Origin: Sporosarcina luteola
GTDB lineage: Bacteria; Bacillota; Bacilli; Bacillales_A; Planococcaceae
DNA: 64,000 nucleotides
Assembly: GCF_023715535.1 (NCBI RefSeq)
Contig: NZ_JAMBOI010000013.1
Location: 1-64,000 of the forward strand
Direction: 5' to 3'
Part shown: positions 33,070-40,623 of the stretch, piece after piece
Position numbering within the stretch: position 1 is the stretch's first letter
How the letters are laid out: every line of letters begins with the position of its first letter
The notes under the pieces: generated by a model
The model's database searches: none
The model's input: the letters and a program-made list of their open reading frames with translations, nothing else
Told to the model about the DNA's origin: nothing
Translations under genes and position numbers: made by a program

Positions 33070-34278
33070 ATGAAGAAGAAAATCTTTGGCGTGCATGATG
33101 ATAACACGTTGCGTCAATTTAAGAATTGCTTGCGGACAGGGCAGGTGGCGGGCGGCGTGCTATGTGCCGATGGGCATTACGGATATAGCCAGCCGGTCGG
33201 GGGCGTGGTCGTGTATGACGGCCAAATTTCGCCGTCCGGTGTCGGTTATGACATTGCCTGCGGGAATAAAGCGGTCCGGACAAATTTGAAGTTGGCCGAT
33301 ATCGAAAAGGATATTCCTCGTATCATGGATGAAATTGCGTCTTCCATTTCGTTCGGCTTTGGCCGGAAGAATAAGGAGAAGGTGGACCATGAAGTGTTCG
33401 ACGATCCTGATTGGGCAGTGTATCAGGAGATCGGCAAGCAGGAACACGACCGACTGAAGAAATTGGCGAAGGACCAATTGGGGACGGTTGGAGCCGGGAA
33501 CCATTACGTCGATCTGTTAGTGGAGAAGGAGACCGGAGCTGTGTGGGTAGCGAATCACTTTGGCAGCAGAGGGTTCGGCCATAAGACGGCGAGCGGATTT
33601 TTGAACTTGGCGATCGGGCGGGATTTTGATGATCGTGCGCCAGGCGAAAGCATGGAGCAGGCGCCGACATTGATTGATTTGGATAGTGAATTGGGCGACC
33701 TATATTATCGTGCGATGACGTTGAGTGGGAAATACGCATATGCGGGCAGGGATTATGTGATGGATGAGGTATTATCCATCTTAGGCGCGGAGACTGAGTT
33801 TGAGGTGCACAACCATCATAATTACGCTTGGAAAGAAACCCACTTCGGCAAGGAGTACATCGTCGTCAGAAAGGGAGCAACCCCTTCGGCTCCAGGGCAA
33901 ATGGGCTTTATTGGGGGGAGCATGGGCGACATTTCCGTCATTGTACGTGGCAAAGAGAATGAAGCGAACGCCGATGCCTTCTATAGCACGGTCCACGGGG
34001 CAGGCAGGATCATGAGTCGCACAGAGGCTGCGGGGCGAATGAACTGGAAAACGCGCACGCGACGAGGCGGGAAAATCACCCAGGAGCGGATGGACCAAGC
34101 CATCAAAAAATATGGCGTGGAGCTCCGCGGCGGGGGAACGGATGAAAGTCCATTCGTCTACCGCAAATTGCGCGACGTTCTTGAAGCGCACAAGGAAACG
34201 ATCGATGAACTCCACGTATTAAAACCAGTAGGCGTCTGCATGGCCGGCGCGAATGAGTACGACCCGTTTAAAGATTGA
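33070..34278 (+). CDS. rtcB: RtcB family RNA-splicing ligase
   Basis: The 402-residue product from ATG 33070 has the RtcB signatures: ADGHYGYSQPVGGV and GVGYDIACGNKAV (Mn-binding Asp and Cys), GTVGAGNHYVDL, HFGSRGFGHK, the EVHNHHNYAW histidines, and the C-terminal GGTDESPFVYR and VGVCMAG loop; the guanylylation His lies in the HGAGR motif of STVHGAGRIMSR. It joins 3'-phosphate or 2',3'-cyclic-phosphate RNA to 5'-OH ends. The frame is open to GTG 33016. A good ribosome site (TAGGAGTGAGGATTT) points to ATG 33026, which is out of frame and stops after three codons; one A added there would give MKTITERK and restore it. Confidence 0.88.
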   Translation: MKKKIFGVHDDNTLRQFKNCLRTGQVAGGVLCADGHYGYSQPVGGVVVYDGQISPSGVGYDIACGNKAVRTNLKLADIEKDIPRIMDEIASSISFGFGRKNKEKVDHEVFDDPDWAVYQEIGKQEHDRLKKLAKDQLGTVGAGNHYVDLLVEKETGAVWVANHFGSRGFGHKTASGFLNLAIGRDFDDRAPGESMEQAPTLIDLDSELGDLYYRAMTLSGKYAYAGRDYVMDEVLSILGAETEFEVHNHHNYAWKETHFGKEYIVVRKGATPSAPGQMGFIGGSMGDISVIVRGKENEANADAFYSTVHGAGRIMSRTEAAGRMNWKTRTRRGGKITQERMDQAIKKYGVELRGGGTDESPFVYRKLRDVLEAHKETIDELHVLKPVGVCMAGANEYDPFKD

Positions 34279-34292
34279 GGTGCCAAGATTGA

Positions 34293-34439
34293 GGTGCCTG
34301 TGCACCACACTACTCAGATTATTCACTACAATTGTATATTTATTATGTGTGAATGATGATGGAATAACCTTTTCTAGGAGTTTGACCGTATAATTATTCG
34401 TTGCATTAAATTGTCATAAATGTATGTTGCACAGGCGCC
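34293..34439. repeat. dispersed 146-bp repeat, copy 2
   Basis: Left end ggtgcctgtgcaccacac (34293-34310) and right end ending gcacaggcgcc (34439); inner arms as in other copies. It is directly followed by copy 3. Confidence 0.75.
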
Positions 34440-34573
34440 AAAACAATTCAGACAATACACTACAATTGCATATATTGAAAGCAGGAAAGCGAACACATCG
34501 GTGTTTTGCTTTCCTTTTTTTGAATATAAATACAAATAGTTGAATTGTCATAAACGTACCGTGCACAGGCACC
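34440..34573. repeat. dispersed repeat, copy 3, with terminator-like hairpin
   Basis: The left terminal word is missing or shared with copy 2. The arm attcagacaatacactacaa is followed by a hairpin (GGAAAGCGAACAC / GTGTTTTGCTTTCC plus seven T, 34482-34521), then gaatataaatac and the right end gtgcacaggcacc. Together copies 2 and 3 fill the region between rtcB and the glnH-like gene, where no gene is seen. Confidence 0.75.
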
Positions 34574-34663
34574 ACCATTTGAAAGAATGTTTGAAATACG
34601 GCTAACAATCTGATTGGGGTTGTGCTATATTTAAGTGGGAAATAACAAAGGGGGAAATGAACT

Positions 34664-35428
34664 ATGAAGAAAATTGGTGCTTTAGTTTTGTTGTTGTCAA
34701 TTATGCTCGTCGTTGCAGCATGCGGCGCTGACAAGAGTTCGGGTTCAGGGGGAGGAAAAACATATAAAGTCGGAGTCGATAATACGTATCCGCCTTTTGA
34801 ATTTGAGGTAGATGGCAAGCTGACGGGAATCGATATCGATATTATCTCGGCGATTGCAAAGAACCAAGGATTTGAAATAGAATTCGACTCAATGGATTTT
34901 GGGGGAATTATCCCAGCGATGCAAGCAGACCAACTTGATATTGCAATCGCAGGTATGAGTATCACTGACAAGCGTAGAGAAGTTGTTGATTTTTCGGATC
35001 CGTACTTTGATGCAGGTTTGTCGTTAGTCATTAACGGCAAAACGACAGATATTACTTCACTTGAGGATTTATCGGGCAAAGTGATTGCTGTTAAAAACGG
35101 TACAACTGGTGCAAGTTTCGCTCAAGAACACGAAAGTGAATATGGCTATAAAGTTGTTCAGTTTGATGACAGCCCGGCAATGTTCCAGGAAGTTCAAAAT
35201 GGAAGTGCTGATGCCCTGATTGAAGACTACCCTGTCATTGCATATGCAATCTCTCAAAATAACCTTGATTTGAAGATTGTAGGAGAGCGCTTAAACGGCG
35301 ACCAATACGGGATTGCAGTTCTTAAAGGGAAGCACAGTGATGTTCTAAAGAAAATTAATGATGGATTACAAGAACTTCGTGATAGCGGGGAGTACGACGA
35401 GATTTTAGCTAAATACCTTGGCGAATAA
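34664..35428 (+). CDS. glnH: polar amino acid ABC transporter substrate-binding lipoprotein
   Basis: The product (254 residues) has a lipoprotein signal (lipobox VAAC, Cys21), a Gly/Ser linker and a family 3 binding protein fold: YKVGVDNTYPPFEFEVDGKL, GIDIDIISAI, MQADQLDIAIAGMSITDKR (ligand Arg) and KVIAVKNGTTGASFA. It captures an amino acid, probably glutamine or a related polar residue, outside the membrane. AAAGGGGGAAATGAACT precedes the ATG. A terminator-like hairpin separates it from the permease gene, which would give excess binding protein. Confidence 0.92.
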   Translation: MKKIGALVLLLSIMLVVAACGADKSSGSGGGKTYKVGVDNTYPPFEFEVDGKLTGIDIDIISAIAKNQGFEIEFDSMDFGGIIPAMQADQLDIAIAGMSITDKRREVVDFSDPYFDAGLSLVINGKTTDITSLEDLSGKVIAVKNGTTGASFAQEHESEYGYKVVQFDDSPAMFQEVQNGSADALIEDYPVIAYAISQNNLDLKIVGERLNGDQYGIAVLKGKHSDVLKKINDGLQELRDSGEYDEILAKYLGE

Positions 35429-35440
35429 ATGAAACTTTAA

Positions 35441-35472
35441 AATATAGCGTGTTAGTTGCGCTATATTTTTTT
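35441..35472 (+). terminator. intercistronic terminator between glnH and glnP
   Basis: AATATAGCG and CGCTATATT pair, followed by TTTTTTTA. A second hairpin (GCTGTC/GACAGC, about 35516-35554) precedes the permease ribosome site. Confidence 0.7.
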
Positions 35473-35580
35473 ATAGACTCGGAAAGATTCTTTTCACGAT
35501 AAATCCTTTACCAATCACTGCTCTGCTGTCGCCAAAGCAATATGGAGACAGCGGAGTGTTTCTCATAAGGAGATGAGTTG

Positions 35581-36225
35581 ATGGATACAATAATTGCCGC
35601 ATTTCCCTATCTACTTCTAGGAATGAAAGTAACACTTTATATCTTTTTCTTTTCAATTATCTTTGGTTTTTTAATAGGATTACTAACTGCACTTATGCGA
35701 TTAACAACTATAAAACCGTTAAATTGGATTGCGAAAGTATTTGTGGATATTATTCGAGGAACTCCATTTATTGTTCAACTATTCTTCATTTATTTTGGAT
35801 TGAATGGACTCGAGTTTATTTCGTTAGATCGGACAGTTGCCGGGATTTTGACTGTTTCAATTAATGCAGGAGCCTATTTCTCTGAAATAATCCGTGCAGG
35901 AATTCTGTCGATTGACAAAGGGCAAACTGAAGCCGCTAGATCCCTCGGTCTTACTAAAGTGCAAACGATGCAAACCATTGTGTTGCCACAGGCGTTTCGA
36001 ACGATGCTGCCGACTATTACTAATCAATCCATTATTAGTTTCAAAGATACTTCACTCTTATCCATTATCGGGATTGCTGACATTGTTCAAAGAGGAAAGG
36101 TTCATGCGAGTACAACATTCAAACCTTTTGAAGTATGGTTGACAGTTGGCGTCATTTATTTTGTAATCATCTACCTGATGTCGTTACTTTCCAGCTTTAT
36201 TGAAAGGAGGTACAAAATAAAATGA
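35581..36225 (+). CDS. glnP: polar amino acid ABC transporter permease
   Basis: The 214-residue protein has five hydrophobic helices and the EAA loop [15 protein letters not shown] and [12 protein letters not shown], marks of HisM/GlnP permeases. [15 protein letters not shown] is the family's conserved block. ATG 35581 follows AAGGAGATGAGTTG. The stop overlaps the start of the ATPase gene by four bases. It forms the channel for the amino acid bound by the upstream lipoprotein. Confidence 0.92.
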   Translation: MDTIIAAFPYLLLGMKVTLYIFFFSIIFGFLIGLLTALMRLTTIKPLNWIAKVFVDIIRGTPFIVQLFFIYFGLNGLEFISLDRTVAGILTVSINAGAYFSEIIRAGILSIDKGQTEAARSLGLTKVQTMQTIVLPQAFRTMLPTITNQSIISFKDTSLLSIIGIADIVQRGKVHASTTFKPFEVWLTVGVIYFVIIYLMSLLSSFIERRYKIK

Positions 36226-36950
36226 CGTTGATTCAAGTGAGAAATCTTAAAAAGTCCTTTGGGGAACTTGAAGTACTAAAAGACATAAATGTTGAAATTA
36301 AGGAACAGGAAGTTGTGTGTGTAATCGGTCCATCTGGTTCAGGCAAGAGTACGTTTCTTAGATGCTTAAACCGCTTGGAAGGGATTACGGGCGGTCATGT
36401 ACTAATCGATGGCAAAGATATAACAGATCCGAAGCTTGATATTAATAAAGTAAGAGAAAATGTCGGAATGGTTTTTCAGCAGTTTAATTTATTTCCACAT
36501 ATGAACGTTATTCAGAATATTATGCGCGCGCCGTTAAAGCTGCGAAAAGGCGATAAGCAGTCAATTGAAAAGCAAGCCCTAGAGTTGCTGGCAAAAGTCG
36601 GTTTATCCGATAAAGCGAAAGCGTCGCCAAGCGAACTTTCCGGTGGACAAAAGCAGCGTGTGGCAATTGCCCGGGCCTTAGCAATGAATCCTAAAATTAT
36701 GCTTTTCGACGAACCTACTTCCGCACTTGACCCCGAAGTTGTAGGCGATGTGCTTTCCGTTATGAAACAACTTGCATTAGAAGGAATGACGATGATTGTT
36801 GTGACGCATGAAATGGGCTTTGCACGTGAAGTTGGGGACCGAGTTATTTTTATGGATGGAGGTTACATCGTAGAAGAGAATGTACCTGAAGAATTGTTTG
36901 GAAATCCACAGGAAACCCGAACAAAATCATTTTTAAGTAAAGTACTGTAA
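36222..36950 (+). CDS. glnQ: polar amino acid ABC transporter ATPase
   Basis: The product (242 residues) carries Walker [10 protein letters not shown], signature LSGGQKQR, Walker [17 protein letters not shown] ([12 protein letters not shown]) and the H-loop VTHEMGFA, as in GlnQ/ArtP. AAAGGAGGTACAAAATAA precedes the ATG inside the end of the permease gene. It completes the glnHPQ-type operon. Confidence 0.94.
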   Translation: MTLIQVRNLKKSFGELEVLKDINVEIKEQEVVCVIGPSGSGKSTFLRCLNRLEGITGGHVLIDGKDITDPKLDINKVRENVGMVFQQFNLFPHMNVIQNIMRAPLKLRKGDKQSIEKQALELLAKVGLSDKAKASPSELSGGQKQRVAIARALAMNPKIMLFDEPTSALDPEVVGDVLSVMKQLALEGMTMIVVTHEMGFAREVGDRVIFMDGGYIVEENVPEELFGNPQETRTKSFLSKVL

Positions 36951-37066
36951 CTACTGATAGGTGCCGGCACGGACACAGGGGGACCATGTTCTCTATGGCC
37001 CCCACACTTCTTCAACTAAAGAACTTGTAAGATGAAGAAGGAACTCATAGTTTATTTCCATATATA

Positions 37067-37093
37067 AAAGAACGTTCTAGTGGGAACGTTCTT
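37067..37093. terminator. bidirectional terminator
   Basis: AAGAACGTTC and GAACGTTCTT pair around tagtgg; it serves the minus-strand gene at 37112 and probably the glnHPQ operon. Confidence 0.75.
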
Positions 37094-37111
37094 ATTTTGT
37101 ATTTATTCAAA

Positions 37112-37516
37112 TCATATTTTTAGTACTCTAAATGCTTCCCGAACTTTCCTTGCAAAATCAAGAGGGGGTTCGACAGATTCAAAGTGCATATACATTGCCC
37201 GTGGTTGCTCAAACAACCAATGATTATGTATTGCGGTTACAATGATATCCCTCTTCCTCAATTCTGTAAGTAATGGATTGACTTCCTCTTGTAATAGGAC
37301 TGTTTCGCCAAGATTTAGTGCATTTCCGCGCCTGTCCAAATCTTCAAAAGTGAAAAATTGTGGATTTACTAATGGCGAATTCGTTCTTCTCCCAAGAATC
37401 GAAAATGGAATATCTCTAAATCGTTGAACGAGACAAACTCCATTAACAATACTACTACTTCCTCCAAGGATGCGTCCAAATTCTCCGCATAAGTCTTTTC
37501 TTGATACATAACCCAT
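37112..37516 (-). CDS. DUF1259 (LppY/LpqO) family protein
   Basis: The 134-residue product contains the DUF1259 pattern: EFGRILGGSSSIVNGVCLV, LNLGETVLLQEEVNPLLTELR, VTAIHNHWLFEQPRAMYMHF. The conserved HNHW..P.xMYMHF block is diagnostic. Function is unknown; other members are lipoproteins, this one has no signal peptide. ATG 37516 follows AGGAGGTATTAAA; the frame extends two codons further without need. Confidence 0.85.
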   Translation of the reverse strand: MGYVSRKDLCGEFGRILGGSSSIVNGVCLVQRFRDIPFSILGRRTNSPLVNPQFFTFEDLDRRGNALNLGETVLLQEEVNPLLTELRKRDIIVTAIHNHWLFEQPRAMYMHFESVEPPLDFARKVREAFRVLKI

Positions 37517-37617
37517 TTTAATACCTCCTATCATTAAAAAATAGTGTGTTCAAAAATATTATATGAAGTTGCATTAATGGAGAGAGGGACAAACATTGAA
37601 CATACTAAAATTAAACG

Positions 37618-37819
37618 CTGTGCAGCATGGTATTGTATAATAAATCATCCACTTGAATAGTCATAAATGTTTGTTGCACAGGTACTGACGCAGTTCTGAC
37701 AATACACCATAATTGTATAATGCAAAATGAAAAGTGAAACACAACAGTGTTTCACTTTCTTGTTTCCGAATATATATACGATAAGTTGAAATGTCATAAA
37801 TGTGCCATACACAGGCACC
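37618..37819. repeat. dispersed repeat copy 4 (partial copy followed by copy with hairpin)
   Basis: A partial copy (tgtgcagcatgg.. to gtcataaatgtttgttgcacagg, 37618-37684) is followed by arm gttctgacaatacaccataa, a hairpin (GAAAAGTGAAACAC / GTGTTTCACTTTC, about 37728-37760), gaatatatatac and the right end acaggcacc (37819). No gene lies in this interval. Confidence 0.75.
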
Positions 37820-37820
37820 G

Positions 37821-39473
37821 TTATTTTGAAAGGTTTAATGCCGCTTCTGATACGTAGAAATCTTTCCCGTTATATACTGTTACGCCGTCTAGTGTTTTCG
37901 TGTAGGACTGATTTTTCTTCGTTACATAGGCGATGTTTTTATTGACAGGTAGTTCGATCTTTATATGTTTCTTTCCCGCGATGAATACAGGGTTGTTCTC
38001 GTCTGTCACATCAATACGCGTCTGATAGCCTTTTTTCTCAAATGACTCGCGTGCGTTGACAAAGAGCTTGTCCGTTGTTTTATTCAGATCGAACCCAAGG
38101 AAAGTTGCCATTGATTTTGCGATGTCAGTGTTATCTACTAATCCGTACGGTTTTGATGGACCGTAGGCGTACAGGAAGACATCTTCCCCTGTATGACCGC
38201 CTGTCGAGAATCCGATGTTTGCACGATCTGACAACATCTTCGTCATATCCGCTTGCAGAGTTTTCGAAGCTTGTAACGCTTCAATTTCTGTATCTGTCAA
38301 ATTGTCCAAGCCATATAATTCAGCGACTTTTTTCATATTGGAACGATCATCGTTTAATTGCTTCAATGCACCTTCAGCCGTCATCGTCGCTTTCTTCAAA
38401 GGATCGATATACGCTGAAACTGGAATCTCAGGGTAGTTGCCATTAGTGTTGACATTCCCCATCGTAATCCCGCTATTCCCGTGGTCGCTCACTGCGATGA
38501 CCATCGTATTTCCGTCTAATTTCGCAAACTCCAATGCTTCATGAACTGCATCGTCGAATGCCAACACATCACTGATGATGCCGATCGGATCATTTGCATG
38601 CGCCGCCCAGTCGACTTTACTTCCTTCGACGAATAGGAAGAAGCCATCTTCATCTTTGGAGAGAGTAAGGATCGCTTTCTTCGTCATTTCAGCAAGCGTT
38701 GGTTCTTGATTGCTCGTCGCTTGTCGGTCAAAGTCATAGGCGAGAGCGGAAGGAGCAAAGGAGCCCCAAATTTTATCTGAGTTTGATTTTAATAAATCAT
38801 TACGTGTTTCAACAAAGTCGTATCCCTTTTCATCCAGCACTGATGTTAAATCTTCACCGTCGACTCGGGCGTTTTTCGATGTTCCTGGCAATAAAGTCTC
38901 TTTTCCTCCGCCGAGTACCACATCGATTTCCTGGTACACTTGTTGCTCAGCGATGTCCTGGTAGTTGCTGCGGTGTTGTACGTGTGCAGAGAAACCTGCA
39001 GGCGTTGCATGCTGGATTTCGGAAGTGGAGATGATTCCGGTCGACTTCCCTAACAGCTTTGCACCTTCTAATACGTTGGCAACTGGTTTGTACGCATTCT
39101 CTGGATCAACCGCATCGACGCCAGGCGAATTTACGAGTGCGGGAAGTAATCCAACAACCTTATCATTGCTCTTATGACCCGTCGCCAAAGCGGTTGCAGC
39201 TGGTGCAGAATCGGTGATCGCTGATTCAGCGGAATGCGTTCGCACGCCTCCGATCACGATTTCGTCCATTGCAAGGTTCCCGCCTTTGTACCATCTTGCA
39301 AGTGATGTAGCACCTGCACTCGTTCCATCCATCACCATCATAATGACGTTCGTAGGTTCATTCTTCTTGTTCTTTGCCTCAGTGATACTATTGTAGCCAA
39401 AACCTAAACCTGAGAAAGCTACAACAGCAGCGATTGAGATACCCGCTGCTTTCTTTCTGAAACGATTCTTCAT
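37821..39473 (-). CDS. phoA: alkaline phosphatase (PhoA family), secreted
   Basis: The 550-residue product has a signal peptide (residues 1-33) and then the alkaline phosphatase core: metal Asp49 in VMDGTSAGA, catalytic Ser89 in ITDSAPAATALATGHKSND, the FLFVEGSKVDWAAHANDP and ISDHGNSGI metal blocks and the late GGHTGED motif. It hydrolyses phosphomonoesters outside the cell. Length is about 100 residues above the typical 430-450, from a C-terminal extension (VTDENNPVFIAGKKHIK.. to the end). ATG 39473 follows GAGGGGGATTTCAGC. Four Pho boxes lie upstream (39529-39567). Confidence 0.93.
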   Translation of the reverse strand: MKNRFRKKAAGISIAAVVAFSGLGFGYNSITEAKNKKNEPTNVIMMVMDGTSAGATSLARWYKGGNLAMDEIVIGGVRTHSAESAITDSAPAATALATGHKSNDKVVGLLPALVNSPGVDAVDPENAYKPVANVLEGAKLLGKSTGIISTSEIQHATPAGFSAHVQHRSNYQDIAEQQVYQEIDVVLGGGKETLLPGTSKNARVDGEDLTSVLDEKGYDFVETRNDLLKSNSDKIWGSFAPSALAYDFDRQATSNQEPTLAEMTKKAILTLSKDEDGFFLFVEGSKVDWAAHANDPIGIISDVLAFDDAVHEALEFAKLDGNTMVIAVSDHGNSGITMGNVNTNGNYPEIPVSAYIDPLKKATMTAEGALKQLNDDRSNMKKVAELYGLDNLTDTEIEALQASKTLQADMTKMLSDRANIGFSTGGHTGEDVFLYAYGPSKPYGLVDNTDIAKSMATFLGFDLNKTTDKLFVNARESFEKKGYQTRIDVTDENNPVFIAGKKHIKIELPVNKNIAYVTKKNQSYTKTLDGVTVYNGKDFYVSEAALNLSK

Positions 39474-39528
39474 GCTGAAATCCCCCTCAATGAAAGTAGT
39501 AAACTCATTATTAATCATAGAGATGGAT

Positions 39529-39567
39529 TATTAATCTAGTATGAATGTGAGGTTAATGATTTGTTAA
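39529..39567 (-). promoter_or_regulatory. four tandem PhoP boxes (Pho box) upstream of the alkaline phosphatase
   Basis: On the minus strand TTAACA, TTAACC, TTCATA and TTAATA occur in that order at an exact 11-base spacing, matching the TT(A/T)A(C/T)A repeats bound by PhoP of Bacillus. This indicates induction under phosphate starvation. Confidence 0.85.
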
Positions 39568-39705
39568 ATATAATAAGAATGGGACAGTTTGCTTTCAGGA
39601 ATAAAGGACTTCGGGATTTTGTGGAGAATAATACTTTCGAGGATCTGAAATAGGAGCTAGGCAAACATAGCGCCATTAAGCGCCAATACGAAAGGGTGTT
39701 GTGAC

Positions 39706-40077
39706 ATGGAATCATATCAAGACCAAGCAGTGAATTATCTTCAAATGATCGTCGCTGGTGAGATTGACGAGGCTTACGAGAAGTACGCAAGCCCTGAGCT
39801 CCGCCACCATAATCCATATTTTCCCGGGGATGGGGAATCACTGAAGAAGGCGATGAAAGAGAATGACGGCATGAGCCCGAACAAGACGCTTGAAGTGAAA
39901 CAGACAATTGAAGAAGGGGAAATGGTGATGGTTTATTCCCACATCAAACAGAACCCTGACGATCTCGGAGCCGCAGCCGTCCATATTTTCCGCTTCCATG
40001 AGGGAAAAATCATCGAGATGTGGGATGTCGGCCAACCAGTACCAGAAGAATCGCCGAATGAGAATGGGATGTTTTAA
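39706..40077 (+). CDS. SnoaL-like/NTF2-fold protein
   Basis: The protein (123 residues) is of the SnoaL-like type: YLQMIVAGEIDEAYEKYAS, LRHHNPYFPGDGESLKKAM, VMVYSHIKQNP, AVHIFRFHEGKIIEMWDVGQPVP. Such NTF2-fold proteins include polyketide cyclases and small stress proteins; no catalytic assignment is possible. GAAAGGGTGTTGTGAC precedes the ATG. Divergent from the alkaline phosphatase. Confidence 0.85.
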   Translation: MESYQDQAVNYLQMIVAGEIDEAYEKYASPELRHHNPYFPGDGESLKKAMKENDGMSPNKTLEVKQTIEEGEMVMVYSHIKQNPDDLGAAAVHIFRFHEGKIIEMWDVGQPVPEESPNENGMF

Positions 40078-40106
40078 AAACGGTGCCTAAAAACGGTGCC
40101 TAAACT

Positions 40107-40252
40107 GGTGCCTGTGCAGCACACTATTCAGACAATGCACTACAATTGCATATAAAGAAAGAAGAGGCCAACCAAATTAACGTTTGGGTGGCCTCTCTCT
40201 GTATATATATTCACCAGACTAAATAGTCATAAATGTGTGCTGCACAGGCACC
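40107..40252. repeat. dispersed 146-bp repeat, copy 5, perfect ends and central hairpin
   Basis: The ends GGTGCCTGTGCAGCACAC (40107-40124) and GTGTGCTGCACAGGCACC (40235-40252) are perfect 18-base inverted repeats. The centre holds AGAGGCCA / TGGCCTCT (about 40164-40197), a terminator-like hairpin of a different sequence from those in copies 3 and 4. Conserved arms lie on each side. Confidence 0.85.
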
Positions 40253-40359
40253 AAAACAATTCGGACAATGCAAGACGTTTAAAAAAGACTTGACTTCCTG
40301 GATGGGCATGATAAGATTCAAAGAATTACTTTTATGCAGAAACATTTAATTACATAGAT

Positions 40360-40573
40360 AATGAGAGATGGTGCAGTAGCTCGATTGTGTGCAGCAGCAA
40401 GAGACTGAATGGGTGGTGAGAATTCAGGCAGCAATCAGGGTGAAGTACGCCATCGGTTTTTCTCAATTTGACATGAAGTGGATGGCCGATTTCGTATTTG
40501 GCTCATCAAGTAGGGTGGTAACGCGGAGAACTCCTTCGTCCCTTTCCAAGGGATGAATGGGGTTTTTTTGTAT
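40360..40573 (+). ncRNA. T-box riboswitch, probable tyrosine specifier
   Basis: Stem I: GATGG (40367-) pairs with CCATC (about 40450-40454); the AGTAG loop motif lies at 40375-40379; an apical stem CTGAAT/ATTCAG (40405-40410, 40421-40426) closes GGGTGGTGAGA. The specifier loop reads GAAGTACG, giving TAC (Tyr) at 40446-40448 followed by a purine. The T-box sequence AGGGTGGTAACGCGG is at 40512-40526, and the terminator TTCGTCCCTTT..AAGGGATGAA with TTTTTTT ends about 40570. It controls the transporter gene at 40624. Specifier choice is by manual fold. Confidence 0.85.
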
Positions 40574-40623
40574 TTATTTTTAGTAGTCCCCAAGTGATTG
40601 TTAAAGAAAAGGAGATGTCATAA

